Origin: Symbiobacteriaceae bacterium
GTDB lineage: Bacteria > Bacillota > Sulfobacillia > Symbiobacteriales > Symbiobacteriaceae
Assembly (NCBI GenBank): GCA_029239785.1
Contig: JARBUG010000039.1
Coordinates: forward strand, 1 to 32,969
Direction: 5' to 3'
Length of the DNA stretch: 32,969 bases
The translations under genes and the position numbers were made by a program. Under the pieces are notes generated by a model. It saw only the letters and a list, made by a program, of their open reading frames with translations. It searched no databases and was not told the DNA's origin. Below, in pieces: positions 9,822-17,424 of this stretch (within the stretch, counting starts at the first letter, position 1; each line of letters begins with the position of its first letter).

Positions 9822-11213
9822 CTACATCACCTGGGCGAGTTTGAACCAGTAGCTGCAGAGCGCACGCATGCCCTTGTCGAAGTTCTCCAGGTTGAAGTGC
9901 TCGTTGGGGGCGTGGAAGTTCTCATCTTCCAACCCGAAGCCCATCAGGACGCTGGGGGCGCCCAGCACTTCGGTGAAGGTGCCGACCACGGGAATGGAGC
10001 CGCCGCCCCGGATGAACTTGGCTTCGGCGCCGTAGGCTTCGGCCAGGGCCTGCATGGCAGCGCGGATGGCCGGGTGATCGATGGGGGTGATGCAGGCCCG
10101 GGCGCCGTCGCCCTTGCTGACCTTGAGTGTGACGCCGGGCGGGAGGTTGGCCTTCAGGTGGCCCTCAATGGCGTCGGCGACGTGCTTGGGGTCCTGGTTG
10201 GGCACCAGGCGGCAGGTGATTTTGGCGCCGGCCTTGTTGGGGATGACTGTCTTGGTGCCTTCGCCCTGGAAGCCGCCGAAGATGCCGTTGATCTCCAGGG
10301 TGGGGCGGGCCCAGAGGCGCTCCACGGCGCTGAAGCCCGGCTCGCCCGGCAGGGCGTTTACAGCCAGGTCCTTCTTGAGCTTTTCTTCATCGAAGCCGAG
10401 GGAGGCGAAGGAGGCCTTCTCTTCCGCGGTCAGTTCCTGGACGCCGTCGTAGAAGCCGAGCACCGCGACGCCGCCGTCGGGCCGCCGCAGGGAGTCGAGC
10501 AACCGCACCAGAGCGTGCACCGCGTTGGGCGCCGCGCCGCCGTAGAGGCCGGAGTGCAGGTCGCTCTTGGCGCCGGTCACCTCAATTTCGAGGGCGGCGA
10601 GGCCGCGCAGGGCGTATGTAAGGGAAGGAATGCCGCGGGCGTAAAGGCCCGTGTCGGAGATGACGACGACATCTGCCTTGAGCAGGTCCTTCTGCTCATT
10701 AAGGAAGCGCTCGAGGTTGGCCGAGCCGACCTCTTCCTCGCCTTCGACCAGGAACTTCACATTGAATGGAAGCTTCGCTTCAAGCTTCAGAATCGCTTCG
10801 ATCACCTTGACGTGCATGAAGACCTGACCCTTGTCGTCGCTGGCGCCACGGGCGTAGAGCTTTTCGTCGCGGATGGCGGGTTCAAAGGGCGGCGTCTCCC
10901 AGAGGTTCAGGGGATCGACGGGCTGGACGTCGTAGTGGCCGTAGATGAGGGCGACGGGCTTGCCCGGGTGGTCGATGCGCTCAGCGTAGACGGCGGGGTG
11001 GCCGCCCGTCTCCATGACGCAGGCCTTGGTCATGCCAATGCGCTTCAGTTCGGTGGCGAGCCATTCGGCGGCCTTGCGCATGTCGGGTTTGTGCTGCGAC
11101 AGGGCGCTGATGCTGGGGATGCGGAGCCAATCGATCAACTGGTTCAGATGCGCTTGCCGGTGCTCCTTAAAGTACTGATCAGCGTTCATACGTTTCATCA
11201 CCCTCCGGTTCAT
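9822..11213 (-). CDS. M20 family metallo-dipeptidase
   Basis: The 463-residue protein matches the M20 carnosinase/PepV-like dipeptidases in length and motif order. YGHYDVQP carries metal ligand His93 and catalytic Asp95; GASDDKG (123-129) carries the bridging Asp; EGEEEVGS (157-164) carries the general-base and metal Glu pair; ISDT supplies another Asp; HAPNEHF near the C-terminus supplies the last His. The lid/dimerisation domain lies between, with DLHSGLYGG. It is expected to be a cytoplasmic two-metal enzyme cleaving dipeptides or similar small amides; the exact substrate cannot be read. The ATG at 11213 has AGGAAGG about 7 bases upstream; an ATG five codons later with GGAGG three bases upstream is an alternative. 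Only 40 bp separate it from the divergent sigma-54 activator. Confidence 0.88.
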   Translation of the reverse strand: MNRRVMKRMNADQYFKEHRQAHLNQLIDWLRIPSISALSQHKPDMRKAAEWLATELKRIGMTKACVMETGGHPAVYAERIDHPGKPVALIYGHYDVQPVDPLNLWETPPFEPAIRDEKLYARGASDDKGQVFMHVKVIEAILKLEAKLPFNVKFLVEGEEEVGSANLERFLNEQKDLLKADVVVISDTGLYARGIPSLTYALRGLAALEIEVTGAKSDLHSGLYGGAAPNAVHALVRLLDSLRRPDGGVAVLGFYDGVQELTAEEKASFASLGFDEEKLKKDLAVNALPGEPGFSAVERLWARPTLEINGIFGGFQGEGTKTVIPNKAGAKITCRLVPNQDPKHVADAIEGHLKANLPPGVTLKVSKGDGARACITPIDHPAIRAAMQALAEAYGAEAKFIRGGGSIPVVGTFTEVLGAPSVLMGFGLEDENFHAPNEHFNLENFDKGMRALCSYWFKLAQVM

Positions 11214-11253
11214 AGCGTACCCTTCCTGCTAAGGGGAAACAAGGGGGAGCGGT

Positions 11254-12180
11254 ATGACGGATCCGTTTGCGCGGTTGATCGGGAATAGCTCGGCGATGGT
11301 GGAGCTGCGGCGCCTGGGCCGGCTGGCGGCGGGGAGCAGCGCAACGGTGCTGCTGCTGGGCGAGAGCGGGACGGGCAAGGAGCTGATGGCGCGGGCGATT
11401 CATGCCGCGTCGGGTCGCTGCGGCGGGCCGTTTGTGGCCGTAAACTGTGCGGCGGTGCCGGACGGGCTACTGGAGGCGGAGTTTTTCGGGTATGCGGAGG
11501 GAGCGTTTACGGGCGCCCGCCGGGGCGGTAAGCCGGGGCGGTTTGAGCAGGCGCATGGCGGCACGCTCTTTTTGGATGAGGTTGGTGAGTTGGCGCAGCC
11601 GCTGCAGGCGAAGCTGCTGCGGGCGGTGCAGGAGCGCGAGGTGGAGCCGGTGGGGGCGACCAGGCCGGTTCGGGTCGATGTGCGGGTGATTGCGGCCTCG
11701 AACCGGGACCTGGGGGAGATGGTGGAGCGGCGGGAGTTCCGGCTGGACTTGTATTACCGGCTGAATGTGGTGGCGCTGCGCATGCCGGCCCTGCGGGAGC
11801 GGCCCGAGGATCTGCCCGGGCTGGCGGAGCATTTGCTGGGGCGGCTGGGTAAGGCCGGCGCCGTGCCCTGCCTGTCGCCGGAAGCGTTGGCCTTGCTCGT
11901 GGCCTACTCGTGGCCCGGCAACGTGCGGGAGATGGAGAACTGGCTGGAGCGGGCGCTGGTGCTGGGGCAGGGCCCGGTGCTGGGGCCGGAGCTTTTTCCG
12001 GAGGCCGGGGTCAAGACCGGCGAGGGCTCCTGGCGGCGGAGCAGGTCGGAGGCCGAGCGGGCGGCTCTGGTCGGGGCGCTGGCCCGGGCGGGGGGCAATA
12101 AGGCAGCAGCGGCCAGGTTGCTGGGCCTCTCCCGGTCGCAGTTTTATGAGAAGCTTAACAGGTTAGGGGCAGGGGAGTAG
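11254..12180 (+). CDS. Sigma-54-dependent transcriptional activator (PspF-like, no sensory domain)
   Basis: The 308-residue protein is only an AAA+ domain plus a Fis-type helix-turn-helix. Visible are Walker A GESGTGKE (36-43), the sigma-54 contact loop GAFTGA (83-88), Walker B GGTLFLDE (102-109), the EFRLDLYYRL arginine-finger region (161-170), sensor-II region YSWPGNVREMENW (218-230) and a C-terminal HTH (about 268-304). It begins directly at the AAA+ domain, so it lacks an N-terminal receiver, GAF or PAS sensor; activity must be set by a partner protein, by expression level, or be constitutive. GGGGGAG precedes the ATG by four bases. A near-perfect sigma-54 promoter with upstream phased repeats lies 1.3 kb downstream (13362-13473), so the acyl-CoA synthetase there is a likely target (inference). 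Confidence 0.93.
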   Translation: MTDPFARLIGNSSAMVELRRLGRLAAGSSATVLLLGESGTGKELMARAIHAASGRCGGPFVAVNCAAVPDGLLEAEFFGYAEGAFTGARRGGKPGRFEQAHGGTLFLDEVGELAQPLQAKLLRAVQEREVEPVGATRPVRVDVRVIAASNRDLGEMVERREFRLDLYYRLNVVALRMPALRERPEDLPGLAEHLLGRLGKAGAVPCLSPEALALLVAYSWPGNVREMENWLERALVLGQGPVLGPELFPEAGVKTGEGSWRRSRSEAERAALVGALARAGGNKAAAARLLGLSRSQFYEKLNRLGAGE

Positions 12181-12188
12181 GGGCGGTG

Positions 12189-12208
12189 CCTCGAAGGGAT
12201 CTTCGAGG
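12189..12208 (+). promoter_or_regulatory. Hairpin overlapping the SD of the histidine phosphatase gene
   Basis: CCTCGAAG (12189-12196) and CTTCGAGG (12201-12208) form a perfect 8-bp stem with a GGAT loop, just after the activator stop. The 3' arm contains the GAGG(TG) that is the only plausible SD for the GTG start at 12221. There is no T tract, so sequestration of the ribosome site or mRNA 3' end protection is at least as likely as termination. Confidence 0.45.
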
Positions 12209-12220
12209 TGTTATCTCATC

Positions 12221-12844
12221 GTGGCAACGACTTTCTACATGATTCGGCACGGGGAGACGGAGTGGAACCACCTGCGGCGGATTGTGGGGCAGGGGAACCC
12301 GACCCTGAACGAGACGGGCCGCCGGCAGGCAGCGGCGACGGCGGAGTGGCTCGCTGGCTTGAAGCTGGAGATCATCTATACGTCGGATCTGGCACGGGCA
12401 CGGGAGACGGCCGAGATTGTGGCAGGCGTCATGCCCGGGGCCGACATTCGGAGCGACCGGCGCCTGCGGGAGAAGGACGCGGGGGTTGCTACGGGTATGC
12501 CGTGGGAAGAGGCACGAGATGGCTTTCCCGAGTACCACGAGGCGATGCGCCGGGACCCGTTGAACACCCGGCCCGAGGGCGGCGAAAGTGTGGCGGACCA
12601 GGTGGCCCGGGTGGTCGAGGCCCTGGACGAGTACGGCGCCCGCCATCCCGGGCAGGCGGTGGGGGTTGTGACCCATGGCGGGGTAATCCGGTGTGCCCTG
12701 ATGCGTGCCATGAACCTGACCATGGCGCAGATCAACCAACTCGATCCCGATAACTGCAGCTTGACGGTGATCGAGTGGGGGGAGCAAATGATGGTCCGGA
12801 CGCTGAACAGCCTGCCCGACCCCAGGCGTCATCATCGGGGGTAA
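12221..12844 (+). CDS. Histidine phosphatase family protein (phosphoglycerate mutase-like)
   Basis: The 207-residue protein carries the branch-1 histidine phosphatase signature RHGETEWN near the N-terminus (phospho-acceptor His), then TSDLARARETAEI, the acidic EKDAGVATG / PEGGES region, and the second catalytic His in VTHGGVIRCAL. Length and motifs fit cobalamin-phosphatase or GpmB-like members, which are usually broad phosphatases; the metabolite is not readable from sequence. The start is GTG at 12221 with a GAGGTG about ten bases upstream inside a hairpin. It lies 40 bp after the sigma-54 activator on the same strand and may be co-transcribed with it. A hairpin follows the stop codon. Confidence 0.88.
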   Translation: MATTFYMIRHGETEWNHLRRIVGQGNPTLNETGRRQAAATAEWLAGLKLEIIYTSDLARARETAEIVAGVMPGADIRSDRRLREKDAGVATGMPWEEARDGFPEYHEAMRRDPLNTRPEGGESVADQVARVVEALDEYGARHPGQAVGVVTHGGVIRCALMRAMNLTMAQINQLDPDNCSLTVIEWGEQMMVRTLNSLPDPRRHHRG

Positions 12845-12847
12845 GAA

Positions 12848-12874
12848 GAAGCCGGCGGGGCCACCGCCGGCTTC
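12848..12874. terminator. Hairpin between convergent genes
   Basis: GAAGCCGGCGG (12848-12858) and CCGCCGGCTTC (12864-12874) form a perfect 11-bp GC-rich stem with a 5-base loop. It sits directly after the phosphatase stop and overlaps the stop codon of the convergent small membrane protein. No clear T tract follows on the plus strand; AAGAA on the left gives a weak U-rich tail for minus-strand transcripts. Confidence 0.6.
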
Positions 12875-13271
12875 AGTCATGGGTTGTGGAGTCTGCGTGC
12901 CAATGCCGGCGCAGGTGGGGCCGCCGGTAGCGGGACCGGGTCAGAGAAGTGAGCAGGGCGTCGGTCAGGACCGAGGCATACCAGGCATGAATCAGCCACC
13001 AGAGGGCAACAGCTTCCGTCTGCCCGGAGCGGTGCAGGGCGACGATGACAAAGGGCCAGAGAAAGCAGAGCAGTCCCTTGGCGGGCTGGTGGTTGAGGAG
13101 CTGGCCCGCCCCGGGCACGACCAGGGAGAAGACAGGCGGCCAGTACCAGGTTTGGCTCGCGGGAAGCTCGGGCAAGAACCGGTCGCAGAACCATCCGCCC
13201 CAGCGGCGGTCCACTTCGCCGGCCAGGACGAGCAGGGCGAGAAACCAGAGAATGTAGATGAAGTGCGTCAT
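12873..13271 (-). CDS. Small polytopic membrane protein with a PGxGQ motif
   Basis: The 132-residue protein starts MTHFIYILWFLALLVLAG and has about three hydrophobic segments (roughly 4-20, 47-80 and 87-105), with a basic tail (RSRYRRPHLRRHW). VPGAGQLLNHQPAKGLL resembles the PGxGQxYxGxxxKG turn of TM2-like and related small membrane proteins, so a loose relation to these is possible; I do not recognise the exact family. The ATG at 13271 is chosen because AGGGGGG lies eight bases upstream; the frame extends 15 codons further upstream without an SD. It diverges from the acyl-CoA synthetase, so its promoter must lie within or near the phased repeat region. Confidence 0.75.
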   Translation of the reverse strand: MTHFIYILWFLALLVLAGEVDRRWGGWFCDRFLPELPASQTWYWPPVFSLVVPGAGQLLNHQPAKGLLCFLWPFVIVALHRSGQTEAVALWWLIHAWYASVLTDALLTSLTRSRYRRPHLRRHWHADSTTHD

Positions 13272-13361
13272 GGGAATCGCCCCCCTGCGGTGACGGTTGG
13301 AGATACTTCGCATCACTATGTATGACGATGGCTGGACGATGACAGTTCAGGGGAATCGTTC

Positions 13362-13410
13362 CCGGGCGTCCGGAAAACCGGACACCCGGTACGTTTTTCC
13401 GGACACCCGG
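13362..13410. promoter_or_regulatory. Three phased 12-bp repeats, candidate enhancer (UAS) for a sigma-54 activator
   Basis: CCGGACACCCGG occurs at 13378-13389 and 13399-13410, starting 21 bp (two helical turns) apart. An inverted copy with one mismatch (CCGGGCGTCCGG) lies at 13362-13373. The first two form an inverted repeat around AAAA. The group is about 74-122 bp upstream of the transcript start predicted from the sigma-54 promoter, the usual distance for enhancer-binding proteins. Because copy 2 is followed by TACGTTTTT, the first pair could also be read as a hairpin terminator, but there is no plus-strand gene immediately upstream that needs one. Confidence 0.55.
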
Positions 13411-13457
13411 CCGGGGCGTTGGGACGTGGGCTTGGTGGTTGCCGGGGGAGGCCACAG

Positions 13458-13473
13458 TGGCACGACACTTGCA
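13458..13473 (+). promoter_or_regulatory. Sigma-54 (-24/-12) promoter
   Basis: TGGCAC (13458-13463) and TTGCA (13469-13473) are separated by five bases, with the invariant GG and GC ten bases apart, matching the sigma-54 consensus TGGCAC-N5-TTGCW. The predicted transcript start is near 13484, just before the GAGGGGG SD and the TTG start of the acyl-CoA synthetase at 13502. A sigma-54 activator gene lies 1.3 kb upstream. Confidence 0.8.
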
Positions 13474-13501
13474 ACGTCCCTGCTCCGAGGGGGTGTCTGC
13501 C

Positions 13502-15181
13502 TTGTCGGAGAAGCGCTGGCTCACCAGGTATCCCGACGGCGTCCGTCCGCAGCTTGAGTACCCGGTCCGTCCGCTCCACAGCCTCGTTGACGAGGCTGCC
13601 GAACGGTTCGGTGAGAAGACCGCCACCATTTTCTATGGTGGCAGACTGACCTGGGCCGAGGTGCAGCGGGCCGCCGATGCCTTTGCCGTTGGACTGGCGA
13701 GCATCGGTGTCCGCCCCGGCGACCGGGTCGCCATCATGCTGCCCAACGTACCCCAGGGTGTGATCGCCTACTTTGGCGCCCTGAAAGCGGGGGCGGTGGT
13801 CGTCTTCTGCAACCCGCTCTACGTGGAGCGAGAACTGGAGCATCAGCTGAACGATGCCGGCGCCGAGGTGATGGTAGTCCTGGACCTGCTGTACGAGCGG
13901 GTGCAGAAGATTCGGGACCGGACCCGCCTGCGCAAGGTGATTGTCACCGGCCTGAAGGACTACATGGGCGCCGCCCTGCGGCTGCTCGTCCCCCTGGTCA
14001 AGCGGGAGTTGGTCGGCAAGCTGCCGCCTGACGCCGTGGTCGAGTCCTTCAAAGAGCTGATCCGGGGCCACGACGGGCTGGCGCCCTCGCCCGTCAAGAT
14101 CGACCCGGAACGTGACCTGGCGGTGCTGCAGTACACCGGCGGCACCACCGGCCTCAGCAAGGGCGCCATGCTGACGCACAAAAACCTGATGGCAAACGTA
14201 GCGCAGGTGAGGGAGTGGATGCCGAGCCTGGTGGAAGGCGCAGAGCGCTTCCTGACTGTGATGCCCTTTTTCCACGTATATGGGCTGACGGTCTGCCTCA
14301 ACATGGCGACCAGCCTGGGGGCGACGCTGATTCTGGTGCCCAAGTTCGACCTGAAGCAGGTGCTGGGCCTGATCGACAAGCAGAAGCCGACGCTCTTCCC
14401 GGGCGCCCCGCCCATTTACGTGGCCATCAACCATGCGCCGGATGTGAGCAAGTACAACCTGCGCTCCATCAAGGCCTGCATCAGCGGGGCGGCGCCGCTG
14501 CCCGTGGAGGTGCAGAACCAGTTCGAGGCGCTGACGGGCGGCAAGTTGGTGGAAGGCTACGGCCTGACCGAAGCGTCGCCGGTCACACACTGCACGCCGA
14601 TTGAAGGGCGGCGGGTGGCGGGCTCCATCGGGCTGCCGCTGCCTGATACGGAGATGAAGATCGTCCACCTGGAGACCGGCGAGCAGGAACTGCCGCCCGG
14701 CGAGATTGGCGAGCTCTGCATTCGGGGGCCGCAGGTGATGGCCGGGTATTGGAACCGGCCGGAGGAGACGGACCGGGCGCTGCGCAACGGCTGGCTGCAT
14801 ACGGGGGATGTCGCCAAGGTTGATGAAGATGGCTATACCTACATCGTAGATCGCGCGAAAGATATGATCATCGCCGGCGGCTTCAATATCTACCCGCGTG
14901 AGGTGGAGGAGGTGCTGTACGAACATCCGGCGATTCAGGATGCCTGCGTGGCGGGCCTGCCCGATGAGTACCGGGGCCAGACAGTGAAGGCCTACGTGGT
15001 GCTGAGGCCAGGCCATAGCCTGACCGAGGCCGACCTGATCGCCTGGTGCCGGGAGCGGATGGCGAAGTATAAGGCACCGACGACGGTGGAGTTCCGGGAG
15101 AGTCTGCCGAAGACGATGATCGGGAAGGTGCTGCGCCGGGTGCTGCTGGAAGAGGAGGCGCAGCGGACGGCGGCGCGGTAG
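13502..15181 (+). CDS. fadD: Long-chain fatty acid-CoA ligase (FadD-type, AMP-binding)
   Basis: The protein has about 559 residues and the full ANL-superfamily motif set: P-loop YTGGTTGLSKGAMLTH (from residue 211), GYGLTEASP, GWLHTGDVAKVDEDGYTYIVDR, the hinge/A8 segment DMIIAGGFNIYPREVEE, and catalytic Lys542 in SLPKTMIGKVLRR. It adenylates fatty acids and transfers them to CoA, feeding beta-oxidation or lipid synthesis; chain-length preference is not readable. The start is set at TTG 13502, which has GAGGGGG eight bases upstream and lies just after the predicted sigma-54 start site. The longer frame from ATG 13439 would begin upstream of the promoter. No other beta-oxidation gene is adjacent. 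Sigma-54 control would be a notable regulatory choice. Confidence 0.9.
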   Translation: MSEKRWLTRYPDGVRPQLEYPVRPLHSLVDEAAERFGEKTATIFYGGRLTWAEVQRAADAFAVGLASIGVRPGDRVAIMLPNVPQGVIAYFGALKAGAVVVFCNPLYVERELEHQLNDAGAEVMVVLDLLYERVQKIRDRTRLRKVIVTGLKDYMGAALRLLVPLVKRELVGKLPPDAVVESFKELIRGHDGLAPSPVKIDPERDLAVLQYTGGTTGLSKGAMLTHKNLMANVAQVREWMPSLVEGAERFLTVMPFFHVYGLTVCLNMATSLGATLILVPKFDLKQVLGLIDKQKPTLFPGAPPIYVAINHAPDVSKYNLRSIKACISGAAPLPVEVQNQFEALTGGKLVEGYGLTEASPVTHCTPIEGRRVAGSIGLPLPDTEMKIVHLETGEQELPPGEIGELCIRGPQVMAGYWNRPEETDRALRNGWLHTGDVAKVDEDGYTYIVDRAKDMIIAGGFNIYPREVEEVLYEHPAIQDACVAGLPDEYRGQTVKAYVVLRPGHSLTEADLIAWCRERMAKYKAPTTVEFRESLPKTMIGKVLRRVLLEEEAQRTAAR

Positions 15182-15287
15182 GGTGGGCGGGCGCTCGGGC
15201 CGATGGCGGCACGGGCGCCCGCTGCGCACAGGTCGGGCGCATTTGCGCTCGCTGCCTGCGGGCACACTTACCGCAGGGGGTGGTGTC

Positions 15288-15626
15288 ATGGAAGAGCGAA
15301 CCGGCGGGCCCGAGAGCGCCGCAGGCGTCAAGGTGGTGGCTGGCGATCCGGGCGACTCACTGGCCGAACGGCTGGAGAAGCTGACCTTCGCCATGGAAAA
15401 GATGAACCTCGCCGAATACACCGCCTTGCTGCGGAGTCCGTGGCGGCTGATGTGGGTCAACTTCATCGCCGGCAGCGCCCGCGGGGTCGGTTTGGGCATC
15501 GGTGTGGCGATACTTTCGGCGATCCTTCTATATATCTTGCGCGGCCTGATGACGGTCAACCTGCCCTACATCAGCGATTTTATCGCTACCATTGTCAGGT
15601 TGGTCGATCAGAACATGCGCACGTAA
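15288..15626 (+). CDS. DUF5665 family membrane protein
   Basis: The 112-residue protein has a charged N-terminus, an amphipathic segment (LAERLEKLTFAMEKMNLAEY), then SPWRLMWVNFIAGSARGVGL leading into a transmembrane helix (about residues 63-85) and a second hydrophobic stretch (NLPYISDFIATIVRLV). This pattern matches DUF5665 proteins of Firmicutes, whose function is not known. The ATG at 15288 is chosen because AGGGGGTG precedes it by five bases; the frame extends 35 codons upstream into low-complexity sequence. The 106 bp before it contain an 8-bp GC-rich inverted repeat (15187-15194 / 15215-15222) that may end the acyl-CoA synthetase transcript, though without a T run. Confidence 0.78.
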   Translation: MEERTGGPESAAGVKVVAGDPGDSLAERLEKLTFAMEKMNLAEYTALLRSPWRLMWVNFIAGSARGVGLGIGVAILSAILLYILRGLMTVNLPYISDFIATIVRLVDQNMRT

Positions 15627-15674
15627 GATCGACATAACGCGGGCAGAATAACCCCCGAGAGGGGGAATCGGCGC

Positions 15675-16475
15675 GTGGATGCCGAGCATTTTCGCAGTTT
15701 GCTGCTAGGGGAGCGACAGCAGTATCAGGATCAGATTTCGATGATCAGCGAGACTGGTATCGGCGGCATGTCTCACGGCGACCAGCTCCAGGAAGACGCA
15801 CATGCCGATAATCATCCGGCGGACCTGGGCTCGGAAATGTTCGAGCGGGAGAAAGACCTGGGCCTGCGGTCCAACGCGGTAAGGCGGTTACGGGATATCG
15901 ATATCGCCCTGGAACGGATGGAGTCCGGGCTGTACGGGACCTGCATCGAGTGCGGCGGCCCAATTGGTGAGGAGCGACTGGAGGTCTTTCCGAGCGCGAC
16001 GACCTGCATCAGGTGCCAGACGCTGCGTGAGGCGCCGGCCGACCGGTTCCACCGGCCCATCGAGGAGCAGGTGCTCAATCCACCGTGGGGGCGGAGTTTC
16101 CGGGGTGGCACCGGCGACCCGGGTTACGACGGCGAGGATGCCTGGCAGGAGGCAGCCCAGCATGGCACATCGGAGTCGCCGCAGGATGTGCCGGGAGCGG
16201 TCAAGTACACGGACATGTACAATACGGATGAGGATGTCTACACGGTTGTGGATCACATGGATGCGCTGGTGGACGAGGATGGGGAGCCGCTGCAGCGGGA
16301 TGACCGGGATCATGATGGGGTGGTCGACTTTGCCGCCGGGACTGAGGATACCCTGTACAGCCAGGATGACATGGGCGGGGAGTATCACTGGGAGCCCGGG
16401 CCGCAGTTTCACGGGGTGATGCCGGAGCGGCAGTTCCGGCGGGGGCAGTTCCCGCGGCGGCGGATGCCGAGGTAG
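15675..16475 (+). CDS. DksA/TraR-type C4 zinc-finger protein, yteA family
   Basis: The 266-residue protein has an N-terminal coiled-coil-like region and a C4 zinc finger of the DksA/TraR type: Cys90 and Cys93 (YGTCIECGG), Cys111 and Cys114 (TTCIRCQ). The tail is acidic and contains DVYTVVDHMDALVDEDGEP, as in the yteA family of spore formers. DksA relatives bind in the RNA polymerase secondary channel; the role of yteA-type proteins is less clear. The start is GTG 15675 with AGGGGG about nine bases upstream; that SD lies in a small CCCCC-GAGA-GGGGG hairpin (about 15651-15664). In B. subtilis a DksA-like gene (ylyA) also precedes lspA, and the same neighbourhood is preserved here apart from the intervening lipoprotein gene. 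Confidence 0.87.
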   Translation: MDAEHFRSLLLGERQQYQDQISMISETGIGGMSHGDQLQEDAHADNHPADLGSEMFEREKDLGLRSNAVRRLRDIDIALERMESGLYGTCIECGGPIGEERLEVFPSATTCIRCQTLREAPADRFHRPIEEQVLNPPWGRSFRGGTGDPGYDGEDAWQEAAQHGTSESPQDVPGAVKYTDMYNTDEDVYTVVDHMDALVDEDGEPLQRDDRDHDGVVDFAAGTEDTLYSQDDMGGEYHWEPGPQFHGVMPERQFRRGQFPRRRMPR

Positions 16476-16484
16476 CGGGAAGCG

Positions 16485-16528
16485 AAGACCGCAGGGGCGC
16501 CCTTGGCCGGGCATCTCCCTGCGGTCTT
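16485..16528. terminator. Bidirectional terminator hairpin
   Basis: AAGACCGCAGGG (16485-16496) and CCCTGCGGTCTT (16517-16528) are a perfect 12-bp inverted repeat with a 20-base loop. It fills the gap between the convergent yteA-family gene and the lipoprotein gene. The plus strand continues TGTCTCATTT; a weak U-rich tail. Confidence 0.75.
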
Positions 16529-16531
16529 GTC

Positions 16532-17266
16532 TCATTTGAGGCCGGCGATCTTGTACCAGTAGATCTCACTGCCATTGCCAAAGATGCCGGCCTGGTGCTC
16601 CAGGGTGACCGCCATGTCACCCGCGAAGCCCACGAACTTGTTCGCACCCACCTGCAGCATCGGCAGGTCGATGCGCCTGACCGGACCATCAGAGTTGATC
16701 TTGATGAGCGATTTGGTAACACAGGCAAAGGTCTGACCTTCATCTTTGTACCAGCGGTAGGCGTCGGGGAGGTTCCATTCATAGAAGCCGTCCCGGGCGC
16801 CGGTGGGTGCACGAAGGGTCCGGTGGCTCCAGGTGCCGATGCTCTCAGCCTGCCCGGCCAGGAAGGCCTGTTTTGCCGCCGCCAGAACAGCGGGGAGCGC
16901 AGCGTCAGGGCGCAGATCGCCCTTGGGGAAGCGCACCACCTCGGCGAAATGGCCGGGCTCCTTCCCGCCCGTACGCTCGGCCCAGAAGATCAGTTCAGCC
17001 TGCTCCTGACCGATGTAGTACTCGATGTGCTGCTCGTCCAGCCACGGCTGGAGCACTTCGTCGGAGACGTTGGCCCAGAAGCTCTCTGTGCGAGTCTCCA
17101 TGCTGATGTGCCAGTCGGGCACGGGGTTCTGTTCGGCGGCGATGCGCAGGTTCTCCCTGAGGTCTGGGCGCGGGCCGCATGGGTCTGCCTTTTCCGGTGA
17201 ACTGCATCCCGTGAGTAGAAGTACCATGACTGCGAAGGCGACAGGCAAACCCTTTTTTGGTAGCAA
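16532..17266 (-). CDS. Lipoprotein of unknown function
   Basis: The 244-residue protein has a short basic N-terminus, a hydrophobic core and the lipobox LLTGC (Cys21), so it should be lipid-modified and anchored outside the membrane. The mature part is mixed alpha/beta with no motif I recognise; it contains SFWANVSDEVLQPWLDEQHIEYY and ends IYWYKIAGLK. The start is TTG 17266, with GAGGGAG nine bases upstream; the first internal ATG would remove most of the signal peptide. It is transcribed against its neighbours and separates the yteA-family gene from lspA. Its position beside lspA, the lipoprotein signal peptidase that would process it, is noted but may be chance. Confidence 0.85.
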   Translation of the reverse strand: MLPKKGLPVAFAVMVLLLTGCSSPEKADPCGPRPDLRENLRIAAEQNPVPDWHISMETRTESFWANVSDEVLQPWLDEQHIEYYIGQEQAELIFWAERTGGKEPGHFAEVVRFPKGDLRPDAALPAVLAAAKQAFLAGQAESIGTWSHRTLRAPTGARDGFYEWNLPDAYRWYKDEGQTFACVTKSLIKINSDGPVRRIDLPMLQVGANKFVGFAGDMAVTLEHQAGIFGNGSEIYWYKIAGLK

Positions 17267-17371
17267 GCCGGGTCACTCCCTCATCGGTAACATCTTCTGT
17301 TGGACGGCTGTCTGCCTGCGGTTGTTCCGCTCGCGAGCGTGGGAAGTGGTGGGAGCAGTTCGAATCAAACC

Positions 17372-17401
17372 TAGACAAGTTACCCACGGCTCTGCTATTC
17401 T
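17372..17401 (+). promoter_or_regulatory. Candidate SigA-type promoter for the lspA operon
   Basis: TAGACA (17372-17377) and TATTCT (17396-17401) are 18 bp apart, with a predicted start near 17408, just before the GAGGTG SD of lspA. A 12-bp palindrome CGCTCGCGAGCG (17328-17339) lies upstream between this promoter and the divergent lipoprotein gene. Confidence 0.5.
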
Positions 17402-17424
17402 GACACAGGCGAGGTGAACCCCAG

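Noticed and set aside
13439..13501. Upstream ATG start for the acyl-CoA synthetase
   Set aside because: It precedes the sigma-54 promoter and has no homolog-like sequence; TTG 13502 with its SD fits the predicted transcript. GTG 13493 lies too close to the SD.
13316..15559. A 747-codon minus-strand frame opposite the acyl-CoA synthetase
   Set aside because: Composition is typical of an antisense shadow (His/Arg/Gln/Pro-rich), and the plus strand carries all ANL motifs plus a promoter and SD.
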